Source: Cannabis sativa
Taxonomy: Eukaryota > Streptophyta > Magnoliopsida > Rosales > Cannabaceae
Assembly: GCF_029168945.1 (NCBI RefSeq)
Contig: NC_083602.1
Span: 46,313,442-46,377,441 of the forward strand
Length of the DNA stretch: 64,000 nucleotides
Reading direction: 5' to 3'
The notes under the pieces are model-generated. The model ran no database searches. It worked only from the letters and a program-made list of their open reading frames with translations, and was not told the origin of the DNA. The position numbers were made by a program, and so were the translations under genes. Below are positions 36,723 through 47,529 of this stretch, piece by piece (the stretch's first letter is position 1; every line of letters begins with the position of its first letter).

Positions 36723-37674
36723 TCAAGTAGCTTGGCCTATAAGAAGAAGAAAACAAATAAACAAAGTTAGTCTAGAATCATAAATCCAATTGGATAATAA
36801 TTCACTAAAACTCTTAAAGTTTATAAAAGGAAATACCTTGTTTCTTTGCAAGAAGTTTAGGACACTGGGGTTTCCAATGACCTTTCTCATTGCAGTAGAA
36901 ACACTTTCCTTTAAGTGTAGCATCACCGGAAGGAGCAGCCTTTTTATTGGCTTTTGTTCGCTTCTTGGTGTTGTGCCACTTCCTCTTCGATTTGGGTTTT
37001 GAAGCAGAGGCAACATTTGCTTCAGGTTTTATCGTCCCATTACCATTACCAGGATTATGAGGTTTACTCCCTTTCTTCTTGGGTCCTCCAATCAAATTTT
37101 CATAAGTTTGAAGGTCATTGACTAATTCATGAAAGTCAATTTCCTTCTTATTCATGACATAATTTGATGTATATGGTAGAAAAGCTGGAGTCAGGCTATT
37201 CAAGATAAGACTAACTTGAGTAGCACTGTCCATTTCAGCACCATGATCCTGGGCTCCTTGGAAATAACTGGACATGAGGAGAACATGATCACGCACGTTT
37301 TGATGAGGTTCCATCCGTGCGTTAATGTACTTCTTAGTCGCGTCAAAGCGTGACTGAAGTGATGCCTTACCGAATAGCTCATTTAACTTCGTCATAACTT
37401 CAGCAGCCTTCTCAGTTTTAGAAAACCGAGTTTTGAGGGTGTCAACCATGCTAGAAAGCATAAAGTATAGAGCTTTGTCATTTGCTTTCTGCCAACGCTC
37501 ATACTTTTCTTTCACAGCTTTGGATGCATTATCCCCAGGCACTTCAGGTGACGGCTCAGTTAAAACAAACAAGGCACTTTCTCCTATGAGAGCAATATTA
37601 ATGTTCTCATTCCATTTATTAAAGTTAGATCCATTCAGCTTGTTTTCAGTCAACAGTGATAACATGGGATTCAT
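36723..37674 (-). CDS. gag: Copia-type Gag, gag-only element D (two exons proposed)
   Basis: The best-preserved gene in the window. Start chosen at ATG 37674 (MNPMLSLLTENKLNGSNFNK), which matches the C copy and lies 17 bases after a shared acceptor-like site; the frame is open 22 codons further upstream. It shows a UBN2-type Ty1/copia capsid: WNENINIALIGESALFVL, YERWQKANDKALYFMLSSMV, LNELFGKASLQSRFDATKKY, SATQVSLILNSLTPAF. A basic Gly/Lys-rich linker and one CCHC knuckle, CFYCNEKGHWKPQC, follow. Without splicing the frame ends at 36814 (286 aa). A good GT-AG intron (36836 to 36737) would join it to GGC CAA GCT ACT TGA, giving 283 aa ending KKQGQAT. Gag would assemble particles in the cytoplasm. 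There is no pol, so enzymes must come from other copia elements. Confidence 0.82.
36737..36836 (-). other. Putative 100-nt intron at the gag 3' end
   Basis: Minus strand: donor CAAG|GTATTTCC, acceptor TTTTCTTCTTCTTATAG|GCC with a long pyrimidine run, and AT-rich between. Size and composition are typical of short plant introns. Splicing changes only the last residues of Gag and places the stop 14 bases into the next exon. Confidence 0.55.
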
Positions 37675-37998
37675 TGTGATAATACAGGATGCTACAAAAT
37701 AATAGAAATCAACAAATAGAAATAAATAATGGTTTAACACACAAAAACAATTCAGAAATTATAAGCACATAGCAAGTAGGAATGATATGAGAAAATACTT
37801 AAAAATTCAATCCTAAATAATTTCCAAGGTTTTCAACAAACTGATATCAGTGTCCCGTTTAGGCGAGAGTCAAAGCTACCATCCATTGAATAGAGTTGTC
37901 AGCTCATCTAAAATGTTAAACATTCTAGCAACCTTTTATTCGATCAAGATCAGAATCCAGCGTTGTCCCGTTTAGGCGAGAGTCAAGGCTATTCTATC
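37675..37998 (-). mobile_element. Element D leader fragment
   Basis: Minus-strand leader upstream of gag: the acceptor-like TTTCTATTATTTTGTAG (AG at 37692-37693) and two GACTCTCGCCTAAACGGGAC motifs (around 37860 and 37985). It stops abruptly at 37998-38000, where Tat gag sequence begins with a two-base overlap (TT). The 5' half of D and its 5' LTR are missing. Confidence 0.78.
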
Positions 37999-38900
37999 TT
38001 CCCTGCCACTCTGTCGTAAGCCGCACAGTAATGGTATTTCAAGTTGGCTCCTGGAAAGTTTAGTTCATGGAAAACCTTCTCTTCGGAATTCCATGCACAA
38101 TTCTCTTCCTCATGTCAGCTCCCATTGCATCTGGGAGATTTGGTCGAAGTAAAACAGTGACCAGGCGAGCCACTCCGGGCATACATCAGCAGATTCATGA
38201 CTGAAGCGACTAAGGTGTCGCGAGTAACCGAAGATGGAAAGTTATCTGCGATACTGGGGGGCATTGAAGTCCTTGGCGAACTATGGAAGGATATAAGGAA
38301 AAACGGACCGGTCGACTCAATGAGTGATTTCCTTGGCTGAGCCGAAGGGTTCATCAAGCTCGAAGAAGCCATTCAACGAGCAGAAGGGAAGCAAAAGCCG
38401 AGAAAAACGAAGGCTCCTTCCACTGGAACATCCGCCCAACTTCCCCATTATTCTAGCAATTCAAGTGGCAAGCGTTCAGGCAACAACCACAAGCAAGGAA
38501 ACGAGAAGAAAGGAAAGTTCACCGAAAATTCCCGACAAACACCCCGTGATCACGCCAAACACACTACATTCACTATCCTAACTGAAGATATAGAGAGTGT
38601 GTATATAACAACTCAGTCGTTAATTCCGTACAAGAAGCCCGGGCCCATGAAGAAATATACTAGCAAAAGGGACATGACGAAATTTTGTCAGTTCCACGGA
38701 GACTACGGCCACAACACCAACGAATGCTACAACTTGAAGCGAGAAATAGAACATCTGATCAAGAAAAACAACCCGCACTTACAGAAGTATGTCAAGGCCA
38801 ACCAAGGTCAAAACAACCAGGATCTGTTACCTCCACCGATAGATGGACACTTGCAAGTCATTATTGAAGGCCCACACATCGCTGGAGACACGGGCAAAGC
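37999..38900 (+). pseudogene. gag: Tat gag, 5'-truncated
   Basis: One frame from 37999 with in-frame stops (TAA near 38017 and 38029, TGA near 38157 and 38338). It retains the capsid end (FSSWKTFSSEFHAQF, LRAYISRFMTEATK, GFIKLEEAIQRAE). After a basic linker, the Tat-type zinc motif CQFHGDYGHNTNECYNLK (about 38688-38740) is followed by REIEHLIKK. The start and most of the capsid N-terminus are lost. Confidence 0.85.
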
Positions 38901-39537
38901 TCGAGAGAGATATGCCCGAACGGCTCAGTACGAGCAAGAAGAAGTAATCTTGGTCGTGGAAGAGAGGAAGCCCAAAGTTCCCCGCGCAGGAGAGCCAACC
39001 ATAACTTTCAACGATGATGATGCTATCCAGATCAGATTCCTGCACAACGACCCACTAGTCGTGGAAGTCCAGATAGCAAACAAAATTGTAGCTAGAACCA
39101 TGATCGATAATGGAGCTTCTTCAAACATTTTGTTCAAGGCTGCTTACGAGAAGATGGGGCTCTAGCTCAAGGACCTAACTCCATGCCCTCAGCCTGTCTA
39201 TGGTTTCTCAAGTCAAGGAGTTGCACCTCTAGGACAAATTCGGCTACCCCTCACAGTTGGACAAGCTCCGACGACCATAACTATCATGGCACAGTTCTTG
39301 ATATTGGATGTTCCTTCAGCCTTTAACGTAATGCTAGGCTGACCAGCCTTGTATGACTTAAAAGCTGTCACATCAATATTTCACTCGTGCCTAAAGTTCC
39401 CAACCAAAAATGGGGTAGGGTGTCTTAAAGGGAATCAGCAATCTGCTCGGGAATGTTACAACCTTGCAGTGGCCAAGGCTAAGAAGGAAATATCCTCCAG
39501 CCAGAGCTCAAACAAGGGAAAAAACATCCCCAAGTAG
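38901..39537 (+). pseudogene. pol: Tat protease
   Basis: Same frame as gag. The aspartic protease shows VEVQIANKIVARTMIDNGASSNIL with catalytic Asp in DNG (about 39102-39110), the DNG/DTG-SS form usual in Tat elements. A TAG follows MGL at 39163-39165, and another stop replaces the usual Arg or Gly before PALYDLKAV at about 39340. The segment ends at a TAG at 39535-39537. Confidence 0.82.
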
Positions 39538-39564
39538 GAAACTTCCCAAGGCGAGGATGAAGGT

Positions 39565-40345
39565 GTGGATCCTCGACTTGGGGACCCAAGCAGCAATGTT
39601 GGACCTGTGGAAGAGTTAGAAGATATCGAGATCGATCCAGCTATCCTGGCCAAAAAGCTAAAAATTGGAAAGGGTTTGTTGCTCGAAGTAAAATCAGAAT
39701 TGATAAAATTTCTGAGAGCAAACCTAGATGTTTTTTCCTGGTCACATGCGGATATGGCGGAATCGATCCTTCTATTATTTTGCACGTCCTGAATATCGAT
39801 CCTAACATCCGGCCAGTTCAGCAAAAACGAAGATTACTAGAAAAAGAATGAGCAGCAGCCCTGAAAGATGAAGTTAAAAAGTTGCGCAACAACAACTTCA
39901 TCATTGAAGCTTTTTACCCAGCTTGGGTCGCGAACCCCGTACTCGTACCTAAGCTGAACAAAAAATGGCGAGTCTGTATTTATTTCACAGACCTCAACAA
40001 AGCATGTCCTAAAGATTGTTTCCCACTTCCAAGAATCGATCAGCTTGTCGATGTAACAGCCGCGCACGAAATATTAAGTTTCAGGGATGCTTATTCGGGC
40101 TACAATCAAATCAAAATGCATCCGCCAGACCAAGAACATACGAGTTTCTGGACAGATATGGGTCTCTACTGCTACAAAGTCATGTCGTTTGGTCTTAAAA
40201 ATGCCGGAGCTACATACCAAAGATCGATCAACAAGATTTTTAAAGACCAGATCGACAGAAATATGGAAGTGTACATGGATGATATGCTCGTCAAATCCAG
40301 AAAGGCTAGGGGCACATAGACGACCTGGATGAATGTTTTAAAGTC
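39565..40345 (+). pseudogene. pol: Tat reverse transcriptase, fingers and palm
   Basis: 39565-39792 is the spacer before RT (LRANLDVFSWSHADM), then the frame shifts. From 39882: IIEAFYPAWVANPVLVPK, WRVCIYFTDLNKACPKD, FPLPRIDQLVD, SGYNQIKMHP, YKVMSFGLKNAGATYQR and the catalytic YMDD (VYMDDMLVKS, about 40270-40300). The frame shifts again at about 40310. The order and the YMDD box are typical of Ty3 Tat RT. Confidence 0.87.
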
Positions 40346-40360
40346 CTCAGGAAGTACGAC

Positions 40361-41143
40361 ATGAAACTAAATCCCTTAAAATGCTCCTTTGGGGTCAGCT
40401 TGGGAAATTTTCTAGGCTTCATCGTCAATGCTCGAGGAATTGAAGCCAATCTAGAGAAAATCCAAGCCCTCCTGGATATGAACTCGCCAACAAGAACCAA
40501 AGACGTACAAAGCCTAACTAGTCGAATCGCCGCACTTAGCAGATTCGTGTCAAAATCAACGGATAAATGTGTTCCATTCTTCAACATCCTGCGAGGAAAC
40601 AAAAAGTTCGAATGGACAGAAGAATGTGAAAGAGCTTTTCAAGATCTAAAGGCACAGCTCGCAAAACCTCCCGTCCTTTCTAAACCTTTGGACGGTGAGG
40701 AACTAGGGATACACCTAGCAGTAACGGAGCATGCCGTGAGTGCCGTACTGATCAGAGAAGAGGGCGGCGTGCAACATCCAGTCTATTACATTAGTAAAAG
40801 ACTCATCGAGGTCGAAGGCCGATATTCGTTGATAGAAAAACTCGCCTACTGCCTCATTCTAGAAATAAGAAAGTTGAGGCCTTACTTTCAAGCTCATCTT
40901 GTTCGGGTGTATACCGACCAACCACTACGACAAATACTGCAGAAGCCAGATGTCTCTAGACGGTTACTCAAGTGGGTGGTAGAATTGGGTCAGTACGAAA
41001 TCAACTTCCAACCCCAAACAGCTATCAAAGGCCAAGCCTTGGCGGACTTTGTAGTGGAATGCACAGGCAAAACTGAAAGCATACCAGAAAGCGATCTCGA
41101 GCCAATGCCACAACCAAGTAATATTGAAGACAAACTGACCTGA
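40361..41143 (+). pseudogene. pol: Tat RT thumb and RNase H
   Basis: An open 260-codon frame. The RT end has KCSFGVSLGNFLGFIVNARGIEAN and LTSRIAALSRFVSKS; RNase H follows with HLAVTEHAVSAVLIREE, YYISKRLIEVEGRYSLIEKLAY and VRVYTDQPLRQIL. A spacer ends at a TGA (41141-41143), probably from a point mutation, because the same frame continues into the next domain. Confidence 0.85.
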
Positions 41144-41553
41144 AAGCTACATGTGGACGGGTCGGTAACAGATCAACTACCTGGTGCAGGAATTTCCATT
41201 GTCACACCTGGGGGCAACACCTGCACGCAGCGGTCAAATTCAGATTCAAAGCCTCTAACAACGAGGCCGAATACGAAGCCCTAATCAGTGGACTTAAACT
41301 AGCAAAGGAAATGAAGGCCGAGCACATTAAGATCTGCAGTGATTCACAACTAGTGGTAAATCATGTATCCGGCGAATACGAGGCTCGGGGAGAAAAAATG
41401 ATAGCATATCTGAGCAAAATACATGATATGCTCGCACAATTTCAAAGCTACAGCCTCAGAAAAATTCCAAGAGAAGAAAATACAATGGTAGATGCATTAG
41501 CCCGATTGGCGAGCAGCAGTATAAGTGACAAGGCAAACCTGGTCCCTATCTAG
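41144..41553 (+). pseudogene. Tat archaeal-type second RNase H
   Basis: KLHVDGSVTDQLPGAGI (41144 on), a frame change near 41220, then EYEALISGLKLAKEM and IKICSDSQLVVNHVSGEYEARG, ending VDALARLAS. These are the conserved blocks of the extra RNase H of Tat elements, with Asp, Glu and Asp visible. It ends at TAG 41551-41553. Confidence 0.85.
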
Positions 41554-42747
41554 TTCCTTGAAGAGCCTAGCATCACTAGCACGGAAGAAATTGAAATGAT
41601 CGACACATCTCCAAAGTGGATGACGTCAATAGCAGCCTATCTCAACTCTGGGGAACTCCCAGATAACTGAAATGAAGCTCGGAAAATGAGAAGAAAGGCA
41701 GCACGGTACGTCATAGTAGAAGGGATCATGTACAGAAGAGGATTCTCGATGCCATTACTCAGATTTGTCACACCAGATGAAGCTGCACGGCTTCTATTTG
41801 AAGTTCACGACAGATTCTGTGGAAATCATGCAGCCGGACAGAGCTTATCAAAGAAAATTCTAAGGTAAGGCTACTTCTGGCCAATGATGATTGAAGATTC
41901 GAGAGCCTATGTCAAGAAGTGCGACAAATGCCAGAGATTTTCATAGATACCAAGAGCTCCACCCAATGAGCTGACACAGATGCAATGTCCGCGACCCTTT
42001 GCCATTTGGGGAATTGACCTAATCGGACAGTTACCTAAAGGTAAAGGTGGAGTGCAGTACGCAGTGGTAGCAGTCCACTACTTTACTAAGTGGACTGAAG
42101 CCGAACCACTCGCGACTATCACATCAAAAAAGGTTCAAGACTTTATAGTGAAGAACATCATATGTCGATTCACACTACGGTACAAAATAGTCTCGTATTA
42201 ACGGCAAGCGCTTCGACGTACCAATCTTTCACTGATTTCTGTGCGAACCATGGTATCATCAAAAGTTTCTCTGCAGTGGCACATCATCAAGCAAACGGTC
42301 AAGTTGAAGCAGTCAACAAAACTTTGAAGGATACACTAAAAAAGAAACTCGAAGATGCCAAAGGAAACTGGCCAGAAGAACTCCCCGAAGTTCTATGGTC
42401 ATACCGTACAACGGAAAAAACAGCAACCTGTCAGACACCATTTCCAATGGCGTACGGTTATGAAGCTATGCTGCCCGTCGAACTCCAGCCACCTTCCCAC
42501 AGAAGATTGACGTACGATCAAGGTACCAATCACATACTCCTTGCAGAATCACTTGATGAAATCGAAGAAAAATGAGCAACAACAAACTTAAAGTTGGTAG
42601 CTCATCAAAGAAAAGTAGCTCAGTATTTCAAAAAACAAGTGAAAGCTCGGAAATTCTTCGTGGGAGATATGGTCCTAAGAAGGGTATTCCAAAACACCAA
42701 AGACAGCACGTCAGGTGTACTAGGACATAACTAGGAAGGACCACACC
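41554..42747 (+). pseudogene. pol: Tat integrase, N-terminal and core (interrupted)
   Basis: HHCC zinc region: VHDRFCGNHAAGQSL, KKCDKCQRF (about 41800-41940). Core: WGIDLIGQLPKGKGG with the first Asp (about 42010), YFTKWTEAEPLA, and QANGQVEAVNKTLKDTLKKK with the Glu (about 42290). A deletion of a few bases near 42200 removes the second catalytic Asp and shifts the frame, so this integrase is dead. The core end (YRTTEKTATCQTPFPMAYG) is intact. The gene is cut at 42747 by Tekay-2 and resumes at 51441. Confidence 0.87.
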
Positions 42748-44704
42748 TGTGATACCCTAGAGTTATGAAATGGATTAGCAAAACCTTAATTAGATAATTA
42801 TGAATAATTGAGGAATTATATTATTATATAGTTCAATATATGAGAATTTATTTGATTAATTATATGTTAAGACCCCGTTGCTGAGCTAGGGGCATTTTAG
42901 TAATTATGACCCGAGACGGGTAAAATGATGAAATTAATTTAATTACGTACTTAATAGAACTATATTATTATATAGTATGCATGTGTTGTCTTTTCATGTG
43001 TGTTCTGACAGGTTGGTGCGGTATAGTCACAACTGGGTATTTCGGGCCGAACTGGGTTCGGGCCCGAAATATAAATTGGATTGAGATATTTGGCATTTTT
43101 ATTTATTAGTGATAATCGGAAATTAATTGGAATTTATTTATGCATGAAATGACAATATTACCCTTGTGTCATGCTTATGTTATATTTAAGCTCTAGGGGC
43201 ATTTTGATCTTTTGACCATTTGATTAATTATCAACAAAAGGGAATTTTTACAAATGAGAAAACCAAATTTTTGGTTTTATAGCACACCACCGACCCCCCC
43301 CCCCCTCTCTCTCTAAACCCTCTTGATGTTTCAATTTTTGAATTGAAGAAAAGTGTTTGGCTTTGGCTTGGAATTTGCTTGTTTTGGAGCTTAAGACTTG
43401 GAGTTTGATTGTGCTTAGCCTTGCTAGTATTTGAGGTAGTTTCTAAAGCTTTAATTCTTGTTATTGTTGCTGATTTCTATTGTTGGATGAGAATGGAAAA
43501 AGGGTTGTGATGCTTTGATTGCATGTGTTTGAATTTTGAGTTGTTGTAAGTGAGTTTATGCATGATTTGGTTATGGGCTATGCTGTTGAGCTTTAGATGA
43601 AGTATTGAGAATGTTTCCTAGCTTTAACCATGTGTTTTCTATGGTATTTTCTACTGGAAATGGATTGAGTAAATTGGGTATAAAGCTCAAGTTTTCTATG
43701 GTATTTTCTACTGGAAATGGATTGAGTAAATTGAGTAAATTGGGTATTTTAAATGCCATGAATATATTTTGTGAATGTGAAATCAGGGGTTAACCCTATT
43801 TGTGAAAATCCCAGATTGTCTGACTAGGATTACCGGCACCTGGTCAGGAGCACCCGGGGATTTGGAATCTCTGCCTTTGCGGGACAACAGGTAAGACGGA
43901 AGTTAGCACGTAGAGTATGCATGGTGGCACTTATATTGAGATTTATATATGTGAGTAATTGTAACCGGGATTAGGGTTATTACCCTAATATGAGCGGTTA
44001 ATAGCCTAGGGTTATTACCCTAGTGATATGAGTTGAATAAATTCTTTGCCATGCTAAGTGTATGATTTATTGAGATTTAAGGATTATGCGATTAAGTCAT
44101 AATCAGGTTGGACTCGGTAATCAGAACTAAGAAGAACCATTCTAAGGCCTTATTGTAAATAGACGTGTGAGAGAAACGCGTAGGTTTACGCCACGTAAAC
44201 ATAAATAGGCATGTGAGCGCAACATGCAGGTCTGTGTCACACAGACAGATCTAAATGGCATTGTTTTTTGTATTATATGATGAGCATATTGTTGATATGT
44301 TTTATACTGTCTTGCTGGACTTGGCTCATGGGTGCTCTACTGTGCAGGAAAGGGTAAGACTATTCCTGATCAGCCATGAGTGCAGGAGCAGGACGAAGAT
44401 TGTACATGTCCGAGCCATATCAGACCAAGTGGGTTGGGGTCTACCAGTGTTGTATTTTTGAGACACTGTTTTGTCGCTTAGGTCGGCTAAAAGAAAAGGA
44501 CTTGTAATAATATTTTGTAAATGTTTTTGGGATCCCAACTTCTGTAACTTTTAGATTGTAAAGTTTAAATTATTACAAGTTTTATTTTAATTCCGTTTAT
44601 AATTAAAGTTTAATTTTAGCGCTAATCTTATTAGTAATCCCAATTAGGGGATTAGGATTTCTTAAGTATCTTGGGCAGCGTGCCTAATTATTTAGTGCGT
44701 TACA
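42748..44704 (+). repeat. Tekay-2 5' LTR with internal deletion
   Basis: 1,957 bp against 2,402 bp in the 3' LTR. About 500 bases matching 49981-50476 are absent; in their place a 42-bp segment is repeated (43635-43676 and 43692-43733). A C-tract followed by CT repeats lies at 43294-43314. Frames at 43571-43793 and 44255-44538 are LTR sequence. Confidence 0.93.
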
Positions 44705-45036
44705 ATTTGGTATCAGAGCGCCAGGGTTTTTAAACTACCTGTAGAACGGTCGAACATGTACATTCATCGTTAGAGACAAGCTTGACTCATGGTGCAGCAA
44801 GTATTGAGAGTAAATACTTTACTGTTTGTGTGATCATCGGTTTACCGCTTTCCATTTTAGGCAGTATGCAAGCATATAGATTGTTTATGTGTTATGTGAT
44901 GCCATGCTTTAAATGCTATTTGTTTATGTGTATATTTTATGAGGTAAATAGATGAGTTAGGGCTTAAGGCAATAAGTGCGTAAGTGTGGTATTGGTGCTT
45001 AACTCGCTGGGGTTGTTGATTACAGGGGTACTAGTA
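44705..45036 (+). other. Tekay-2 primer site and leader
   Basis: TGGTATCAGAGC at 44708-44719 matches the tRNA-iMet 3' end. The rest is an untranslated leader with no other visible signal. Confidence 0.8.
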
Positions 45037-46190
45037 ATGGACCCTCCGCAATCATCTAGACCACAGGGCAAGCAAGTAGAGCTCGGGGCTACCTGAACCG
45101 ATCCACCGGCACCGCCTCCACCTCCGTAGAATTCGGGGGATAATGCGGGGGCTGGTAATGCTAATCCTCCTGCTGACTGGGAGCAGATGTTTCAAGAAAT
45201 GCGGAGTGTTATACTTTGTCAAGAAGAACAGTTGCAACGTTTAAGGCAACAGGCTGCCCCAGTTGATCAAGGGTTACCACCAGCACCTGTGCCAGTGGTG
45301 GGTAACCAAGGGTATATTATGTCGCACCGGGACTCTATGTTCGAGCGGTTTGTGAAGCTGCAACCTCCGACTTTTCTGGGAGGTATTGATATAATTAAGG
45401 CCGAGCAGTGGATGAGCACAATCACCCGTATCCTCAATAATATGGGGGTGACGGGAACTGAAAGAGTGAACTGTGCAGTCTTTATGTTACAAGATCATGC
45501 CCGCGTCTGGTGGGATATTGTGGGCCAAACTCGGGATGTCACTGTAATGACCTGGGAGGAATTTAAGAATCTTTTTGAAGAAAAGTTTTATAATATTTTT
45601 GTGAGAACTTAACACATGGAGGACTTTATGAATCTTACTCAGGGGAAAATGTCAGTGGCCGAATACACCCTGGAGTTTGATCGGCTATCGAAGTTTGATG
45701 GTGATCTGGTGCCCACAGATTTCACCAGGAAACAGAAATATGTGAGAGGACTGAATGCCACAATCAGTTGGGACTTGAAGATTACCACTTCACATGAAAC
45801 TTTGTACAAGAAAGTGGTAGAGCTAGCCTTGATTGCTAAGGAGGCTGAGCAACATGTTGCAAAAGAGCATACTGTAAAGGATGTCGTCACGGTATCAAAC
45901 CCTCTTGCTAGTGTTAATGTTAGTAAGGGGGTCGACAGCGGCAACCCTGATCACAAACGGAAGGCTGAGACTTTCAGAGCATCAGAGGGTAACAAAAAGT
46001 TTTGGGGAAACAGAGGTGGCCGCCAGGGTCGCGGGTCCTCATTCCGATCATATCCCGAGTGCCCAAAATGCAAGAAACACCATCCGGGTGAGTGTCGGGC
46101 CAAGACATGTTTCCAGTGTGTCATGGTGGGCCACTTTATCAGAGATTGTCCTCAGGCTAAGAAAGAGGAGCCTAAGAAGAATACTACTCA
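45037..46190 (+). pseudogene. gag: Tekay-2 gag
   Basis: ATG at 45037 (MDPPQSSRPQG), then in-frame TGA and TAG at about 45094 and 45130, and TAA at 45610-45612. Capsid core: MFERFVKLQPPTFLGG, AEQWMSTITRIL, ARVWWDIVGQT, MTWEEFKNLFEEKFY, SVAEYTLEFDRLSKF. Basic linker (WGNRGGRQGRGSSFR) and CCHC knuckle CFQCVMVGHFIRDC at about 46110-46150. It is otherwise in a single frame, so decay is by point mutation. Confidence 0.88.
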
Positions 46191-46915
46191 GAACTCAGGG
46201 CGACTTTTTACCATGACTCAGGCTGACGCAGATGCTAGTCCATCAGTTGTGACAGGTCAGTTGTCTATTAATGGCTGTTCTTATACTATGTTGTTTGATT
46301 CGAGAGCTACTCACTCTTATGTGTCGAGTAGAGTTATTAAAAGTTTCCTTAAGCCATGTGATATTTATGCTTCGGGGTTTGGAACCCTGTTACCCTCGAG
46401 AGACCTTATTGTATCCACTAGGTGGATTCGGTCTTTGTCCTTTTGGATTGACGGTTGTGAGTTGACCGCCAATCTAATTGAATTGTAATTGTCTAATTTT
46501 GACATAATCTTGGAAATGGATTTTCTATCTAAGTATGGAGCTACGATTGATTGTAAGCAGAAGATGGTAGTGTGTGAGCCCGATAGTGCTAAACGAGTGG
46601 TATTCGTGGGTAAGGTTCAAGGGGCACGCATACCAAGAATAACATTGTTGAAAGCTGAGGACTTGATGAGCAAAGGTTGTTTGGGATTCATAGTCACTGC
46701 ATTGGATACCAGCCAACCTGTGACATCAAGGCCTGAGAATACGAGATTGGTATGCGAGTTCCTTGATGTCTTTCCAAAGATTTGTCGGGATTGCCACCTA
46801 CCCAGGAAATTGAATTTGTTATTGAATTGGTTCCGGGAGTGGATCTAGTATCTAAGGCACCGTACCGAATGGCTCCAGTTGAGTTGAAGGAATTGAAGAT
46901 ACAATTGCAAGAGTT
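46191..46915 (+). pseudogene. pol: Tekay-2 protease and RT N-terminus
   Basis: Protease with FDSRATHSYVS (about 46298-46325): the catalytic Asp is kept but the invariant Gly of the DSG triad reads Arg. A stop at 46486-46488 is followed in frame by FDIILEMDFLSKYGATIDC. After DVFPK a frameshift (about 46775) leads into [33 protein letters not shown], the very start of RT, which stops at about 46916. Confidence 0.87.
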
Positions 46916-47529
46916 GCTGAGGTTAGAAGTTTTCTGGGTTTAGCTGGGTATTACCGTCAGTTCATTGAGGGTTTTTCAAAGATTGTTGTACCCTTAACGG
47001 AACTGACTCGAAAGAACCTGAAGTTTGTTTGGACTAATCAGTGTGAGAAAAGTTTTCTGGCGTTAAAGCAGCGCTTGATTACCGCTCCAGTGCTAACTCT
47101 TCCTTCAGATAAGGAAAAGTTTGTGGTTTATTGTGATGCCTCGAGATAGGGTCTCGGTTGTGTGCTTATGCAAACTGGAAAGGTAATAGCTTATGCTTCT
47201 CGGCAGTTAAAGGAGTACGAGCAGAGGTACCGTACTCACGATCTAGAACTCGCAGCAGTGGTCTTTGCGCTAAAGATTTATATGGCGAGAAATGTGAGAT
47301 ATACACTGATCACAAGAGTCAGAAATACTTCTTTACCCAGAAAGACCTGAATATGAGACAGAGGCGTTGGCTAGAGTTGGTGAAGGATTATGATTGTGAG
47401 ATCCTTTATCACCCTGGTAAGGCCAACGTGGTTGCTGATGCCTTAAGTAGAAAGGATCAGAGTCAGTTGAGTACTGTGAAGCAAATCTCCCAACAGTTAG
47501 CTAGTGAAGTGACTCGAGCTAAGATTTAG
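46916..47529 (+). pseudogene. pol: Tekay-2 RNase H after RT core deletion
   Basis: The sequence jumps from the first 20 or so residues of RT to [16 protein letters not shown], so about 600 bases present in Tekay-1 (17340-17950), including the catalytic aspartates, are missing. RNase H follows: [10 protein letters not shown] with a [32 protein letters not shown], then a second small deletion removing WRHYL and shifting the frame, then [13 protein letters not shown] and [14 protein letters not shown]. Confidence 0.9.

Noticed and set aside
38115..38372. Minus-strand frame opposite Tat gag
   Set aside because: The plus strand shows clear Tat capsid blocks in one frame; the reverse frame has no domain.
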